A stretch of 64,000 nucleotides of DNA, taken from the NCBI RefSeq assembly GCF_004349055.1, contig NZ_SMKX01000026.1, forward strand, positions 19,438-83,437, read 5' to 3'. The stretch is from Kribbella antibiotica (GTDB lineage: Bacteria; Actinomycetota; Actinomycetes; Propionibacteriales; Kribbellaceae). Below the pieces are notes generated by a model. It did no database searches. It worked only from the letters and a program-made list of their open reading frames with translations, and had not been told where the DNA came from. Position numbers and translations under genes: made by a program. Below are positions 7,763 through 16,512 of the stretch, piece by piece (the stretch's first letter is position 1; every line of letters starts with the position of its first letter).

Positions 7763-9544
7763 TTAGCGCAGCGGGAGGATGTCGTTTTCTTGGGAGATTC
7801 GGTCGGCCAGGTCGCGGCGGGCCTGGTCGTCGGTTGTGGTGGATGCCTTGGGTGCGGCGAGGGATTTGGCTGAGCGCTTGTTGGCGTTCAGGAAGGCGTC
7901 CACGGGGCCGCGGACCGGGTAGACCTTGGTGTCACCGAGGAGCGGGACCGAGGGGCAGATGCTGTTGGGGGTGGTTGATCCGTGCAGCAGGTAGGTGTTG
8001 ATGACGCCGTCTACGCAGGGGTTGTCCTGAGTGGCGTACTGGCCGTGGAACGGGGAGTCGTCGACGCGGAGGACGCTGATGCCGGGCGCCTTACTGGCGG
8101 CGGCCATGGCTTGTTCGTACGCCGTCTGCGGGTCGAGCTCGCCTTGGACGAGCAGGACGTTCTTCTGGACCGAAGCGGGCAGGTTCGGGAGCTTCTGCAG
8201 GGGCTCGTCGGTCCACGGGCCGCAGGCCTCGCTGAGACCGTACTGCCAACCGAAGTCCTTGTACTTCGGTCCCTGGCGATCGCTGAGCTGCTTGTACCAG
8301 CCGGTGGTCTTGGTGGGCTGGTCGTTACAGGCAACAGCGAACCGGGTCAGCGGCAGCTGCACGTAGTCGCTCTCCTGCTCGCCCTCGCCGAGGCGCTTGG
8401 CGACGAGGACCTTGGTGGTCACCTTGGCCGCGCGGACGCCGAGGCGTTCGAGTGACACTCGGTCAGCCTGAGCACGGACAGCCGCGGGCAGTGCCGCGAT
8501 TTTCGCCGGGACCTCTTTCTCGGGAGAAGTGATCGCCACCAAGGCGAGCAAGGTGAAGATCCAGCCGATGGGACTGCCGTTGCCTGCGAACAGAGCGTCG
8601 TACGAGTCGGGGTCGAGACCGGCGGCAACCGCCTTCGAGCGGCCGGCTTCGATGACCTTGCGTGCGGAGGCTGGGGTCTTCCCGAAGACGTCAGGCTGCG
8701 CGCGGTTCAACCAGCCCAGGAAGGCCGTGTCGGTCTGGCGCTGGCCGATCCGGGGGAAGTCTTCGAAGCCGGCCTGCAGGCGGCCTTGCCAGTCGATGCT
8801 GGAGTCGAGGACCATCCGGCCGGTGGTGGTGGGGAAGAGCGAGGCGTACTTGGCGCCGAGCCACGTTCCGTAGGAGTAGCCAACGTAGTTGAGTTTGGTT
8901 GCCTTGGACAACTGCCGGATGAGGTCCATGTCGTGGGCGGTCTGCCAGGTGGTGATGTACGGCGAGACGGCCAGGCTCTGACAGGCCTCGGCGATGGCGC
9001 GGGGTGTCTGCTGGTGGTCCGCGATGCTCTTCGCGGAGCGGTCACGGGCGTCGAGCGGCCCCTTCGGCAGGCGGCTGACGGGAACATCGCACGTGATACC
9101 GAGACCGGCCGCACCCTTCGCGCCCGACTGGCCGGTGCCACGCGGGTCCATACCGAGGATGTCGTACTTCGCGTTCAGGGCCGGCTGCAATCCGGCGATG
9201 TCGGAGGCGAGCGAGGTGCCCTGTCCGCCGGGACCTCCCGGGTTGGTGAGCAGAACGCCCTGGTAGTCGTCTTTGTCGCCGGTGGCAACGACCTTGCTGA
9301 CGTACACCTTGAGGTCGGGGCCGGCGGCCGGGTTGGCCCAGTCGCGCGGCACGGTCATCAACGCGCAGAGCGTCTTGACCCCGCCGGTATCGAACGAGCA
9401 CTTCTGCCAGGCCAGCTTCTGACCGGTGTACTTCGCAACGGGCGGTGGCGCAGCTTTGGCGACCTGGCCGGTAGCGGTCGGCGCGATAACGGCGACCAGC
9501 GACAGAGAGATTGCGACGGCGGCACTGATTCTCAGCTTGTTCAT
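7763..9544 (-). CDS. Secreted alpha/beta hydrolase, tripeptidyl aminopeptidase-like
   Basis: A 593-residue exported hydrolase. It begins with a signal peptide (MNKLRISAAVAISLSLVAV, then IAPTATGQ). The alpha/beta core has the oxyanion segment LLTNPGGPGGQGTSLA, the nucleophile elbow YVGYSYGTWLGAKYASLFP (Ser in GYSYG), and the C-terminal domain with the acid region LLVQGELDPQTAYEQA and the histidine region DDSPFHGQYATQDNPCVDGV. This matches the Streptomyces SlpD/SlpE and tripeptidyl aminopeptidase type (S33). The family removes short peptides from the N-terminus of proteins outside the cell. The ATG at 9544 gives a proper signal peptide; the longer open frame upstream does not. Confidence 0.9.
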   Translation of the reverse strand: MNKLRISAAVAISLSLVAVIAPTATGQVAKAAPPPVAKYTGQKLAWQKCSFDTGGVKTLCALMTVPRDWANPAAGPDLKVYVSKVVATGDKDDYQGVLLTNPGGPGGQGTSLASDIAGLQPALNAKYDILGMDPRGTGQSGAKGAAGLGITCDVPVSRLPKGPLDARDRSAKSIADHQQTPRAIAEACQSLAVSPYITTWQTAHDMDLIRQLSKATKLNYVGYSYGTWLGAKYASLFPTTTGRMVLDSSIDWQGRLQAGFEDFPRIGQRQTDTAFLGWLNRAQPDVFGKTPASARKVIEAGRSKAVAAGLDPDSYDALFAGNGSPIGWIFTLLALVAITSPEKEVPAKIAALPAAVRAQADRVSLERLGVRAAKVTTKVLVAKRLGEGEQESDYVQLPLTRFAVACNDQPTKTTGWYKQLSDRQGPKYKDFGWQYGLSEACGPWTDEPLQKLPNLPASVQKNVLLVQGELDPQTAYEQAMAAASKAPGISVLRVDDSPFHGQYATQDNPCVDGVINTYLLHGSTTPNSICPSVPLLGDTKVYPVRGPVDAFLNANKRSAKSLAAPKASTTTDDQARRDLADRISQENDILPLR

Positions 9545-9591
9545 GGGCGTCTTCCTGACAAATTGGCGGAGTCGGACTGAGTTGGAGGAGG

Positions 9592-9951
9592 TCAGATGGT
9601 CTTGGGGTCCGGGCCGAAGCGGTTGCCGCCGTCGGTGCCCTTCTGCAGGTTGAGCAGCAGCGTCGCGGCCTGCCCGAAGAACGGGATCAGCCAGAGCAGC
9701 AGCCACGCCGCATTCCGGTCGGCGTCGTGGAATCGCCGTACCGTCACGGCGAGGTTCGGGACCAGGATCAGGAGCAGGAAGATCCCGGACAGCAGACCGA
9801 GGTCGTCACCGGGGGTGTCGAGGGCCTGGTCGAGCAGGGAGAGCACCGTCAGGACGACCAGCGTGCCCAGGGTGAAGAGCCAGAACTCCTTCCGGCGGGC
9901 GCGGCCGGTGAAGACGGCGTACTTCTTGAACGGGACGAGAATCGACTGCAT
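9592..9951 (-). CDS. DUF805 membrane protein
   Basis: A 119-residue membrane protein starting MQSILVPFKKYAVFTGRARR. The motif FKKYAVFTGRARRKEFW, the membrane segments FTLGTLVVLTVLSLL and GIFLLLILVPNLAVTVRRFHDADR, and the C-terminal LLNLQKGTDGGNRFGPDP are all diagnostic of the DUF805 (YhaH) family. No biochemical role is established. The ATG at 9951 is the family start; upstream codons in the longer frame are not conserved-looking. It faces away from the histidine-kinase gene, sharing a 174-bp divergent region. Confidence 0.9.
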   Translation of the reverse strand: MQSILVPFKKYAVFTGRARRKEFWLFTLGTLVVLTVLSLLDQALDTPGDDLGLLSGIFLLLILVPNLAVTVRRFHDADRNAAWLLLWLIPFFGQAATLLLNLQKGTDGGNRFGPDPKTI

Positions 9952-10125
9952 GGCGGGGGCTCCGGTTCCTAGTTGCTGCTGATGACCTGAAGCTATGGCG
10001 ACGGAGCCGGCTGCCGGGATGACCATTGGGGTGAACTTCGCCGTACCGTCTAGTCCTTTCGGTTGAGGTGGGGTGTAGTCGCAGGCTTGAGGTGTTTGGG
10101 GTGCACAACAAGGCATGCTGGGGGT

Positions 10126-11307
10126 ATGCCTGGTTCCCGGCGCCGTGCGCCGCTGATAGCGGAGATCGTGATCGTGGCGGCGGCGATCGTGGCCGACCTG
10201 GTGTTCACGCCGCTGCCGGATGCCGATGGCAACGGCCTGATCGGATCCGTCCTCAGCGCCTTCGCTCCGGCGCTCGGCGTTGGCATCGGTGTCCTCGCGG
10301 TCTTGCGTCGCAGATTCGACCGAGTCGCGCTGCTGATCCTCGGCGTGGCCTCGGCCTCGTTGCTGGTCAGCGGTCTCAGCTTGGCCGGAACCATCGTGGG
10401 CTCACCGCAGGCACCGTGGCCGTCTTTCACGGAGGCCATCGCGCTGGCCCTTCTGGTCGGTGCTGCCTGTCACAGACTTCCCGCTCGTACGGTCGGTCCG
10501 CTGGCCTTGCTGGCCGGGTTGGCGATGACGCTCGCCCCGTTGTTGCGGTACGGGATCGACTCGCAGTGGGCGCTGGCCGCCGTACCGGCTGCTTTGTTGT
10601 GGGGCGGCAGCGTCGGTACGGGGCTGGTACTGCGTGATGCGGAGCAGCGGCGTGCGGGGGATCTGGCTGCGGTGCGGGCAGCCGAACGGCTGGTCCTGGC
10701 GCGCGAGCTCCACGACTTCGTCGCCCATCACGTCACCGGCATCGTCGTACTGGCTCAGGGCGCTCGGGTGGTCGCGTCGCGGGCACCGGAGGGTCAGCGT
10801 CAGGATCTGGACGTCTTTACCGAGATCGAGAAGGCCGGCGGCGAAGCGCTGACGGCGATGCGTGGCATGGTCGGGATGTTGCGCACCGATCAGTCCGGGA
10901 CGGGCGATGCCAGACCGGATCTGCGGCGGGCGCTGGGCGAGGCCTGTGGCGACGACCGGCAGGTCCGGCTAACTGTTGCCGACGACATCGATCTGGCGCC
11001 GATCCCGCCGGAGGTGGTCGGTGCCGCACATCGCCTGGTCCGCGAGGCACTCACCAATGCTCGCCGCCACGGCCTGGCGGGCGGCACGATCGAGGTCTCG
11101 GCGGTCTTGGAGCGACGCGGCTTCACCGCGGCAGTGCTGGTGGACGTCGTCAACCGGGCAGTGCCGGATAAGGTTCGAGGCGATGGCTATGGCTTGGTGG
11201 GGATGACCGAGCGTGCGGAGGCAGTCGGCGGCTCGTTGGCTGCCGGTCCGGACGGGCCCGACAAGTGGCGAGTGGCTGCACGGTTGCCCCTGCCCGAGAT
11301 CTTCTGA
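10126..11307 (+). CDS. Two-component sensor histidine kinase (NarL/DesK type)
   Basis: A 393-residue membrane kinase. Residues 1-165 hold about five hydrophobic segments. The dimerisation/phosphoacceptor helix reads ERLVLARELHDFVAHHVTGI with the phosphorylated His at about residue 196 (HisKA_3). The ATPase domain has the N box LVREALTNARRHG and the G box GDGYGLVGMTERAEAVGG. This is the kinase class that pairs with LuxR/NarL response regulators, and such a regulator begins 18 bp downstream. No extracellular sensor domain is seen, so it may sense membrane or cell-envelope state. Start chosen at 10126 (ATG), since the upstream codons overlap the divergent promoter. Confidence 0.92.
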   Translation: MPGSRRRAPLIAEIVIVAAAIVADLVFTPLPDADGNGLIGSVLSAFAPALGVGIGVLAVLRRRFDRVALLILGVASASLLVSGLSLAGTIVGSPQAPWPSFTEAIALALLVGAACHRLPARTVGPLALLAGLAMTLAPLLRYGIDSQWALAAVPAALLWGGSVGTGLVLRDAEQRRAGDLAAVRAAERLVLARELHDFVAHHVTGIVVLAQGARVVASRAPEGQRQDLDVFTEIEKAGGEALTAMRGMVGMLRTDQSGTGDARPDLRRALGEACGDDRQVRLTVADDIDLAPIPPEVVGAAHRLVREALTNARRHGLAGGTIEVSAVLERRGFTAAVLVDVVNRAVPDKVRGDGYGLVGMTERAEAVGGSLAAGPDGPDKWRVAARLPLPEIF

Positions 11308-11325
11308 CCAGAACAGGAGTACCCG

Positions 11326-11973
11326 ATGGTGACCCGAATCCTCATCGCGGACGACCAGGCGCTGGTCCGAGTGGGCTTCCGGATGATTCTTGCCGCCGAG
11401 CCCGGTTTCGAGGTCGTTGCCGAGGCAGCCGACGGCGAGGAAGCTGTTCGACTGAGCCGGGAGTTGCGACCTGACGTCGTACTGATGGATATCCGGATGC
11501 CGCGGATCGACGGCATTCAAGCCACTCGGCTGCTGGCAGGGCCTGGGGTGCAGAACCCGGTGCGCGTGGTGGTCGTGACGACCTACGGTGTCGACGAGAA
11601 CGTGTACGCCGCGCTCCGGGCCGGCGCGTGTGGGTTTCTGCTCAAAGACGCCGGGCCGGGGTTGCTGGTCGAGGCGGTGCAGGCGGCCGCGGACGGGGAG
11701 TCGCTGGCATCTCCATCGATCACGACCCGCCTGATCGAGCATTTCGCCCGCAGCGCCGCCCCGGCGCCGCTGGTCGACAACCCGCTCACGGACCGCGAGA
11801 TGGACGTCGTACAGGCTATTGCTCGAGGCCGGACCAACGAAGAGGTCAGTGGTGAGTTGGTGGTCTCGCTGTCGACCGTGAAGTCACATCTGGGGAGCGT
11901 CCAGCGAAAGCTTGGGCTGCGGAACCGCACCGAGATCGCCATCTGGGCCTGGGAGAACCGGCTCGTCGACTGA
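11326..11973 (+). CDS. LuxR/NarL-type response regulator
   Basis: A 215-residue partner of the preceding kinase. The receiver domain has ILIADDQALVRVGFRMIL, the phosphoacceptor Asp at about residue 55 (VVLMDIRMPRIDGIQ), a Thr in VVTTYGVDENV and the Lys in GFLLKDAG. The C-terminal DNA-binding domain has LTDREMDVVQAIARGRTNEE and STVKSHLGSVQRKLGLRNRT, the LuxR HTH. Spacing of 18 bp from the kinase and an upstream GGAG-like site (aacaggagt) support cotranscription. The last 90 bp overlap in antisense with the RDD gene on the other strand, an overlap of two real genes. Confidence 0.95.
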   Translation: MVTRILIADDQALVRVGFRMILAAEPGFEVVAEAADGEEAVRLSRELRPDVVLMDIRMPRIDGIQATRLLAGPGVQNPVRVVVVTTYGVDENVYAALRAGACGFLLKDAGPGLLVEAVQAAADGESLASPSITTRLIEHFARSAAPAPLVDNPLTDREMDVVQAIARGRTNEEVSGELVVSLSTVKSHLGSVQRKLGLRNRTEIAIWAWENRLVD

Positions 11974-12432
11974 GCCGGTCCGCACCACGACCGTGCCTGC
12001 GACGAGATCGCCGACGCGTTGCCGCCGGGGAGTACGAAGGATCACCACGATCCCGACCAGGCCCCAGAGCATGCCGTCGACGACCATCAGTACGTAGCGC
12101 AGCGCGAACGCCTTCAGTGGCGGTTTGCTGCCGTCCAGCATGATCACCCGGATACCGGTGATCCGCATGCCGAGCGAGGCGCCGGCACGGGATTTGTGGG
12201 GGATCCACACCTCGTTGACGAGCGGCCCCAACAGCGCCACGGCGAGGCAAAAGACCATGCCGACCACGAAGGCCGCGCCGAAATCGATCCAGTGCGCCAG
12301 CCCGACGGTCAGCGCGAGCAATACCGCTGCGCCGAGCAAGAGGGCCGCCGTACCGACCAGCAAACCGTCGATCACCAGGTGGAGCAGACGGCGCCCCAGC
12401 ACCTTGGTCGGGTCGGTCCGATCGATCGCCAC
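11884..12432 (-). CDS. RDD-family membrane protein
   Basis: A 182-residue protein with the RDD pattern: RRLLHLVIDGLLVGTAALLL (Arg-...-Asp), a second membrane segment (FGAAFVVGMVFCLAVALLG), the amphipathic GASLGMRITGIRV motif and the C-terminal QRVGDLVAGTVVV that ends the fold. RDD proteins are small membrane proteins of uncertain function, some tied to ion antiport or protein handling. Its C-terminal 30 codons lie antisense to the response-regulator end. It is divergent from the next gene by 37 bp. Confidence 0.85.
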   Translation of the reverse strand: MAIDRTDPTKVLGRRLLHLVIDGLLVGTAALLLGAAVLLALTVGLAHWIDFGAAFVVGMVFCLAVALLGPLVNEVWIPHKSRAGASLGMRITGIRVIMLDGSKPPLKAFALRYVLMVVDGMLWGLVGIVVILRTPRRQRVGDLVAGTVVVRTGSVDEPVLPGPDGDLGAVPQPKLSLDAPQM

Positions 12433-12469
12433 CCGACAAGTGTCCCATCACGCTCTATCGTTAGGCCGC

Positions 12470-12907
12470 ATGAGCTACCAGCAGCAGCCGCCGCCCAACC
12501 AGCCGCAGGCTCCGCAGCAGTACCAGCCGCAGGCTCCGATGGGGATGCTGCAGCTGACCATCCAGGGCAACATCATGACGAGCAGCATGATCCCGCCGAA
12601 GGTGCGGCTGAACGGCTACCCGGTGCAGGCGAAGTACGGCCGCAACGACATCCCGGTGTTCGCCGGACCGCTGCACGTCGATGTCCACTGTGAGTGGATG
12701 CGCGACTTCGGCCAGGCGGCGCTGGACTTTACGGTGCAGCCGAATCAGGCGGTGCCGGTGTTCTACGCGGCGCCGTACCACCAGTTCACCACTGGGAGCA
12801 TCGGCCACAGCAAGGTGAAGCGGAAGGGCAGCGGCTTCCTGATCGGGTTGATCGGCGCCGTCGTTGCCGTCAGCGTGCTGGTCGTCGTGCTCGCGGCGCT
12901 GGGCTAA
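12470..12907 (+). CDS. Pro/Gln-rich membrane-anchored protein, unknown
   Basis: A 145-residue protein. The first ~24 residues are a proline/glutamine-rich tail (MSYQQQPPPNQPQAPQQYQP). Residues ~25-110 form a beta-rich domain (LQLTIQGNIMTSSMIPPKVR, LNGYPVQAKYGRNDIPVF, LHVDVHCEWM) and the C-terminus is a membrane segment (GFLIGLIGAVVAVSVLVVVL). It looks like a tail-anchored cytoplasmic domain of the kind found in actinobacterial envelope proteins. No function can be assigned. The start is the ATG at 12470, 37 bp from the divergent RDD gene. A strong bidirectional terminator follows. Confidence 0.75.
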   Translation: MSYQQQPPPNQPQAPQQYQPQAPMGMLQLTIQGNIMTSSMIPPKVRLNGYPVQAKYGRNDIPVFAGPLHVDVHCEWMRDFGQAALDFTVQPNQAVPVFYAAPYHQFTTGSIGHSKVKRKGSGFLIGLIGAVVAVSVLVVVLAALG

Positions 12908-12935
12908 CCAACTGGGCTGTGGGCGACGTGAAAGA

Positions 12936-12963
12936 GGCCGGCCGGGCTGGTGCCCGGCCGGCC
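12936..12963. terminator. Bidirectional intrinsic terminator
   Basis: A perfect 12-bp GC stem (GGCCGGCCGGGC, loop TGGT, then its complement) lies between two convergent genes. It is followed by TTCTCCT on the plus strand and by TCTTT on the minus strand, so it can stop transcription from both sides. Confidence 0.85.
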
Positions 12964-12968
12964 TTCTC

Positions 12969-15866
12969 CTACTTCTTGCCGAAGACCTGGAGTTCGGTCA
13001 TGTCGGTGTACTGGCAGCCGCCGAACGGGCCGGGGCAGGCGGTCGGGAAGTTCGCAACCTGCGGGCTCAGCATGGTGAACCGCACGTACTGAACGCCGGT
13101 CGCGTTGCCGGTCGGGGTGAGCAGGTTGTACTTGCCGCGGTTGGCGGCGGTGAACTCACCCTCCTGGGCGGTGGCCCAGGTGGTGCCGTCGGCGGACGTT
13201 TCGATGCGGTACTTGCCGGTCGACGAGCTGCCCGGGTCACCGCAGACGTTGGACGGGTCGACCTTGAACGAGTCGATCGTGGCCAGCTTCGACGGGAGCT
13301 TGATGTCGATGTGCTTCGGGATCATCACGCCCGTCGGCGTACCGTCGTCGTCACCGGTGGTGCTGCCCCAGCCGGTGCCTTGGGCGTTGTCGATCGCGCC
13401 GCTAGGACCACAGTTGTTGTCGCTGAAGTCCGGTCCGGTGAAGGCGGCGATGGTGCCACCACCTGAGGCAGCGGCCCAGTTCCGCCGTACGGCGTAGTTG
13501 GCGGTGGCGCCGGCCTTGACCGTGACGGGGTTGACGGCGAGCTCGAAGCCGGGCGAGGCCACGACGAACTTCGGGTAGGTGCCCGGAGCAACGTTGGTGA
13601 TCGTGTACTTGCCGGCGGCGTTGGTGGTTGCCGTGTAGCCGCCCGCGAACCCGGACGCCTGGCCGCCGATGTAGACGAGCGCGCCCGCGATGGGCTTGCC
13701 GGTGTCCTTGTCGGTGATGGTGCCGGTCAGCGTGGTGGTCTTGCCTGTCGGCGGCTTGTGGAAGTCCTCGGCCGGGAAGGCGTCGCCGCCGTCGATGACA
13801 CCGGCGTACCAGCCCATGCCGCGGTTGGCGAAGACCTGCCAGATGATGCCGGCGTTCTTGCCGCCGCTGGCGACCAGGTCTGCCTGGACGATCGCGTTGC
13901 GCATATCGAGCATCGTCGGGTCGGCCGGCGACAGTTCCATCGCGCGGGTGATCAGGGTCAGCGCGTACTTGTGACCGAAGCGCTCCCGCAGATCCCACAG
14001 CGTCTGGGCCCAGACCTCGCCGGACGAGTGGACCTCGGGGGAACCACCGATGGTCGGGAAGTCGCCGTACGTGTAGCCGCCTTGCGAGCCGTCGATGCCG
14101 ACGCAGGCCGCTTCCTTGGCCTTGACCCGGCAGTCGTTCGGCATTGTGCGGATGGTGCCGCCGCCGGTGTCGTAGCGGCCGATCCGCATCTCGCCGTTGG
14201 CGACGGTGTCCTTCTCCAGGTTGTGCGAGGCCAGGTAGTCGAGCGCGTAGAAGTCGCTCCAGGCCTCACCCATCGAGCCGGCCTGGATGCTGTTCAGCGT
14301 CGAGTTGCCGGTGGCGTCGACGACCAGGCGGTTCGACAGGCCGTGGGTGTACTCGTGGTACAGGATCTCGGCCGAGTTCGACGAACTGGTCGCCACGGTC
14401 GCGTCGTCGCCGGGGCTGCCGAACAGGTACATCTGCATGGTCGGCGCGATGCCGTCCGGCGGCGTGCTCATGTTCGCGTTGTTGATGTGGTTCGCGTCCG
14501 GGCCGCCGTTCGCGTCGGTCGCGGCGCCGTCGATTGAGTTCAGCAGCACCGGGTCGCCGCCGTCGGCGTCGAACGAGCCGGCCGCCTTGGTGAAGCTGAT
14601 CGGCGGCTTGGCCAGCCAGTCATGGAAGTTGCTGGCCAGGAAGAAGCCGTTGGTGACATCCTCGTTCATGTTCGTCTTCCACGAGTCCGGCTTGGCCGGA
14701 TCCCAGGTGCAGACGGTCGTCGGCGAACACAACGCGTTGCTACTGAACGGAACCAGCTTGTACTCCGCGCCGGTCTTGGTGCCCGGGACCTTGACGGTCT
14801 CGCCCGCGTTCGGCTTGTTGTCGTCGTTCACATCGGCGAAGGCCGAGACCGACGTACCGTCCAGCAGGCTCTTGGCGTTCTTCGGCAGCCACTTGTTGTA
14901 GATCAGGTTCTCGACCCGCTGCTTGCCGCCGCTGGGCGCGCCCGGATAGTTGTCGATGACCAGCGCGTCGCCGGTCGCCTCGCTGTTCAGGTCCTTGCGG
15001 TACAGCAGGCCGCCGGTCTGCGCGTCGATGACGTGCGTGTAGACCTTGGTGCCCCCAAGATTGACGTACGTCGACCAGCCCTTGCGCAGGCCGTCGGCCG
15101 TGTGGAACCAGACCGGCTTGGCCTGATCACCGTTGCTCCAGATCACCGTGCTGCCGGACGACTTCGCGGTCGCCGACTTCGCCGTACCGTCGAGGTCCTT
15201 GGCGGCCTTGGCCCGCGCCTCGTCTGCCGAGAGCGCCGGAGCGGCCGAGCGAGCCTGCGCTTGGCTGGTCAACCCGGCCACGGGCGAGCCCATGATCGAG
15301 ATGAGCTGGCCGTGCTTGGTGACGTTGGCCTTGATGCCGTTGCCGAAGACCTCGATCCCGTCGACCACCTGGGACCAGAAGATGTGGTGAGTGCCGAGGT
15401 CGTCGACGTAGTCCTTGCGCAGCTTCAGCGTCGCCAGGTCGGCGGTCGTCAGCTTGAAGACCTCCGGGTGCGCCTTCACATAAGCGAGCGCAACATCTGG
15501 CGCCTTCTTGCCGCTGCGACCAGTGAGGAAGCCGTTCAGCTTCGTGACCTGAGACGGGGTGCCGGTGTTCGGGTCCAGATCGACGACGCCCTGGATGCCA
15601 AGCGAGTCACGGAAGTTCTTCGACGCGGTCGACTCCTGGCCGGCCACCTTGGCAGCGCGGTTGTAGGTCGTCTTCGCGTTCGGCGTCCGGGCGTCGTAGT
15701 TGCCCTTCCGCTCCTTGCTCAGCGTGTTCTCGGCCGCCTTGCCTTCGCCAGGCCCGGCAGTCGGCGCTGCGGTGGCGGCGCCTCCGGCAGCGGTCACAGC
15801 CAGCAGGGCGGTGGCAGAGACCGCGGTGACTGCAAGCAGCCTCCGCCGTCCAGGTGATGTGCTCAC
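12969..15866 (-). CDS. Secreted M36 (fungalysin-type) zinc metalloprotease
   Basis: A 965-residue secreted protease. It has a signal peptide (residues ~1-34), a FTP/PepSY propeptide (~100-290, with LRKDYVDDLGTHHIFWSQVV), and the M36 catalytic domain (~330-690) carrying HEYTH at residues 504-508 plus the third ligand Glu in GEAWSDFYALD. A carboxypeptidase-regulatory-like beta domain follows (~715-790, GTITDKDTGKPIAGALVYIG), then a C-terminal discoidin-like domain with Cys pairs (~800-965). M36 enzymes degrade extracellular protein. The start is GTG at 15866 with GGAG 8 bp upstream; the signal peptide fits. It likely works with the other secreted hydrolases in this window. Confidence 0.93.
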   Translation of the reverse strand: MSTSPGRRRLLAVTAVSATALLAVTAAGGAATAAPTAGPGEGKAAENTLSKERKGNYDARTPNAKTTYNRAAKVAGQESTASKNFRDSLGIQGVVDLDPNTGTPSQVTKLNGFLTGRSGKKAPDVALAYVKAHPEVFKLTTADLATLKLRKDYVDDLGTHHIFWSQVVDGIEVFGNGIKANVTKHGQLISIMGSPVAGLTSQAQARSAAPALSADEARAKAAKDLDGTAKSATAKSSGSTVIWSNGDQAKPVWFHTADGLRKGWSTYVNLGGTKVYTHVIDAQTGGLLYRKDLNSEATGDALVIDNYPGAPSGGKQRVENLIYNKWLPKNAKSLLDGTSVSAFADVNDDNKPNAGETVKVPGTKTGAEYKLVPFSSNALCSPTTVCTWDPAKPDSWKTNMNEDVTNGFFLASNFHDWLAKPPISFTKAAGSFDADGGDPVLLNSIDGAATDANGGPDANHINNANMSTPPDGIAPTMQMYLFGSPGDDATVATSSSNSAEILYHEYTHGLSNRLVVDATGNSTLNSIQAGSMGEAWSDFYALDYLASHNLEKDTVANGEMRIGRYDTGGGTIRTMPNDCRVKAKEAACVGIDGSQGGYTYGDFPTIGGSPEVHSSGEVWAQTLWDLRERFGHKYALTLITRAMELSPADPTMLDMRNAIVQADLVASGGKNAGIIWQVFANRGMGWYAGVIDGGDAFPAEDFHKPPTGKTTTLTGTITDKDTGKPIAGALVYIGGQASGFAGGYTATTNAAGKYTITNVAPGTYPKFVVASPGFELAVNPVTVKAGATANYAVRRNWAAASGGGTIAAFTGPDFSDNNCGPSGAIDNAQGTGWGSTTGDDDGTPTGVMIPKHIDIKLPSKLATIDSFKVDPSNVCGDPGSSSTGKYRIETSADGTTWATAQEGEFTAANRGKYNLLTPTGNATGVQYVRFTMLSPQVANFPTACPGPFGGCQYTDMTELQVFGKK

Positions 15867-16035
15867 AGCAACACTCCAGGAAGTCGTCAGCGCGGATCGC
15901 CCTCCGCGATCCGTCCGCTGCCCGACCTTAAGCGGGGCGACTACCCCAGGGAAGAGATTTCCCCGGAATGTCGCGGAGCCGAGGGTTGTCCTCCGAGATC
16001 GAGCTCAAAGCGCCACCTCGGGTTAGCCTCGCTGG

Positions 16036-16512
16036 ATGGGCATGCTGACACCGCTGGCGATCAAGATCGGCTCGCTGACCTGGATGCCGAAGTTCCTGCC
16101 GCAGATCACCTGGCTGGACAAGCGGATCCACCGGGTCACCCGCGGGCACTGGTCGATCCTGCGGATGGCCGGGCTGCCGAACCTGATGCTCACCGTCGTT
16201 GGCCGCAAGTCCGGCGTTCCACGCTCCACCCCGCTGCTCTGCGTGCCCTACCGCAACGGGTACCTCATCGCCGGCTCCAACTTCGGCGGCTCGACGGCAC
16301 CCGTTTGGGTGGTGAACGTGCGCGCCGCCGACCGAGTGACCGTGGCCGTCGGCGCCGAGCAGTACGAAGCGACCGCGCGGGAGATCACCGGCGAAGAGCG
16401 GGAGGTCGTCTGGGAGCACATGCTCAAGACCTGGCCGAACTACGCCCGGTACGCCGCCCGCACGAGCCGCACGATCCCGGTGTTCTTCCTATCCGGAGCG
16501 GTCACGGGCTGA
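16036..16512 (+). CDS. Deazaflavin (F420)-dependent nitroreductase-type oxidoreductase
   Basis: A 158-residue protein of the DDN-like family (DUF385). The core motif GLPNLMLTVVGRKSGVPRST followed by PLLCVPYRNGYLIAGSNFGG and PVWVVNVRAADRVTV is characteristic: the GRKSG loop binds the F420 phosphate. The family transfers hydride from F420H2 to quinones, nitroimidazoles or other acceptors, at or near the membrane. The C-terminus (TIPVFFLS) is typical. The last 11 bp overlap in antisense with the alpha/beta hydrolase gene. Substrate unknown. Confidence 0.88.
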   Translation: MGMLTPLAIKIGSLTWMPKFLPQITWLDKRIHRVTRGHWSILRMAGLPNLMLTVVGRKSGVPRSTPLLCVPYRNGYLIAGSNFGGSTAPVWVVNVRAADRVTVAVGAEQYEATAREITGEEREVVWEHMLKTWPNYARYAARTSRTIPVFFLSGAVTG

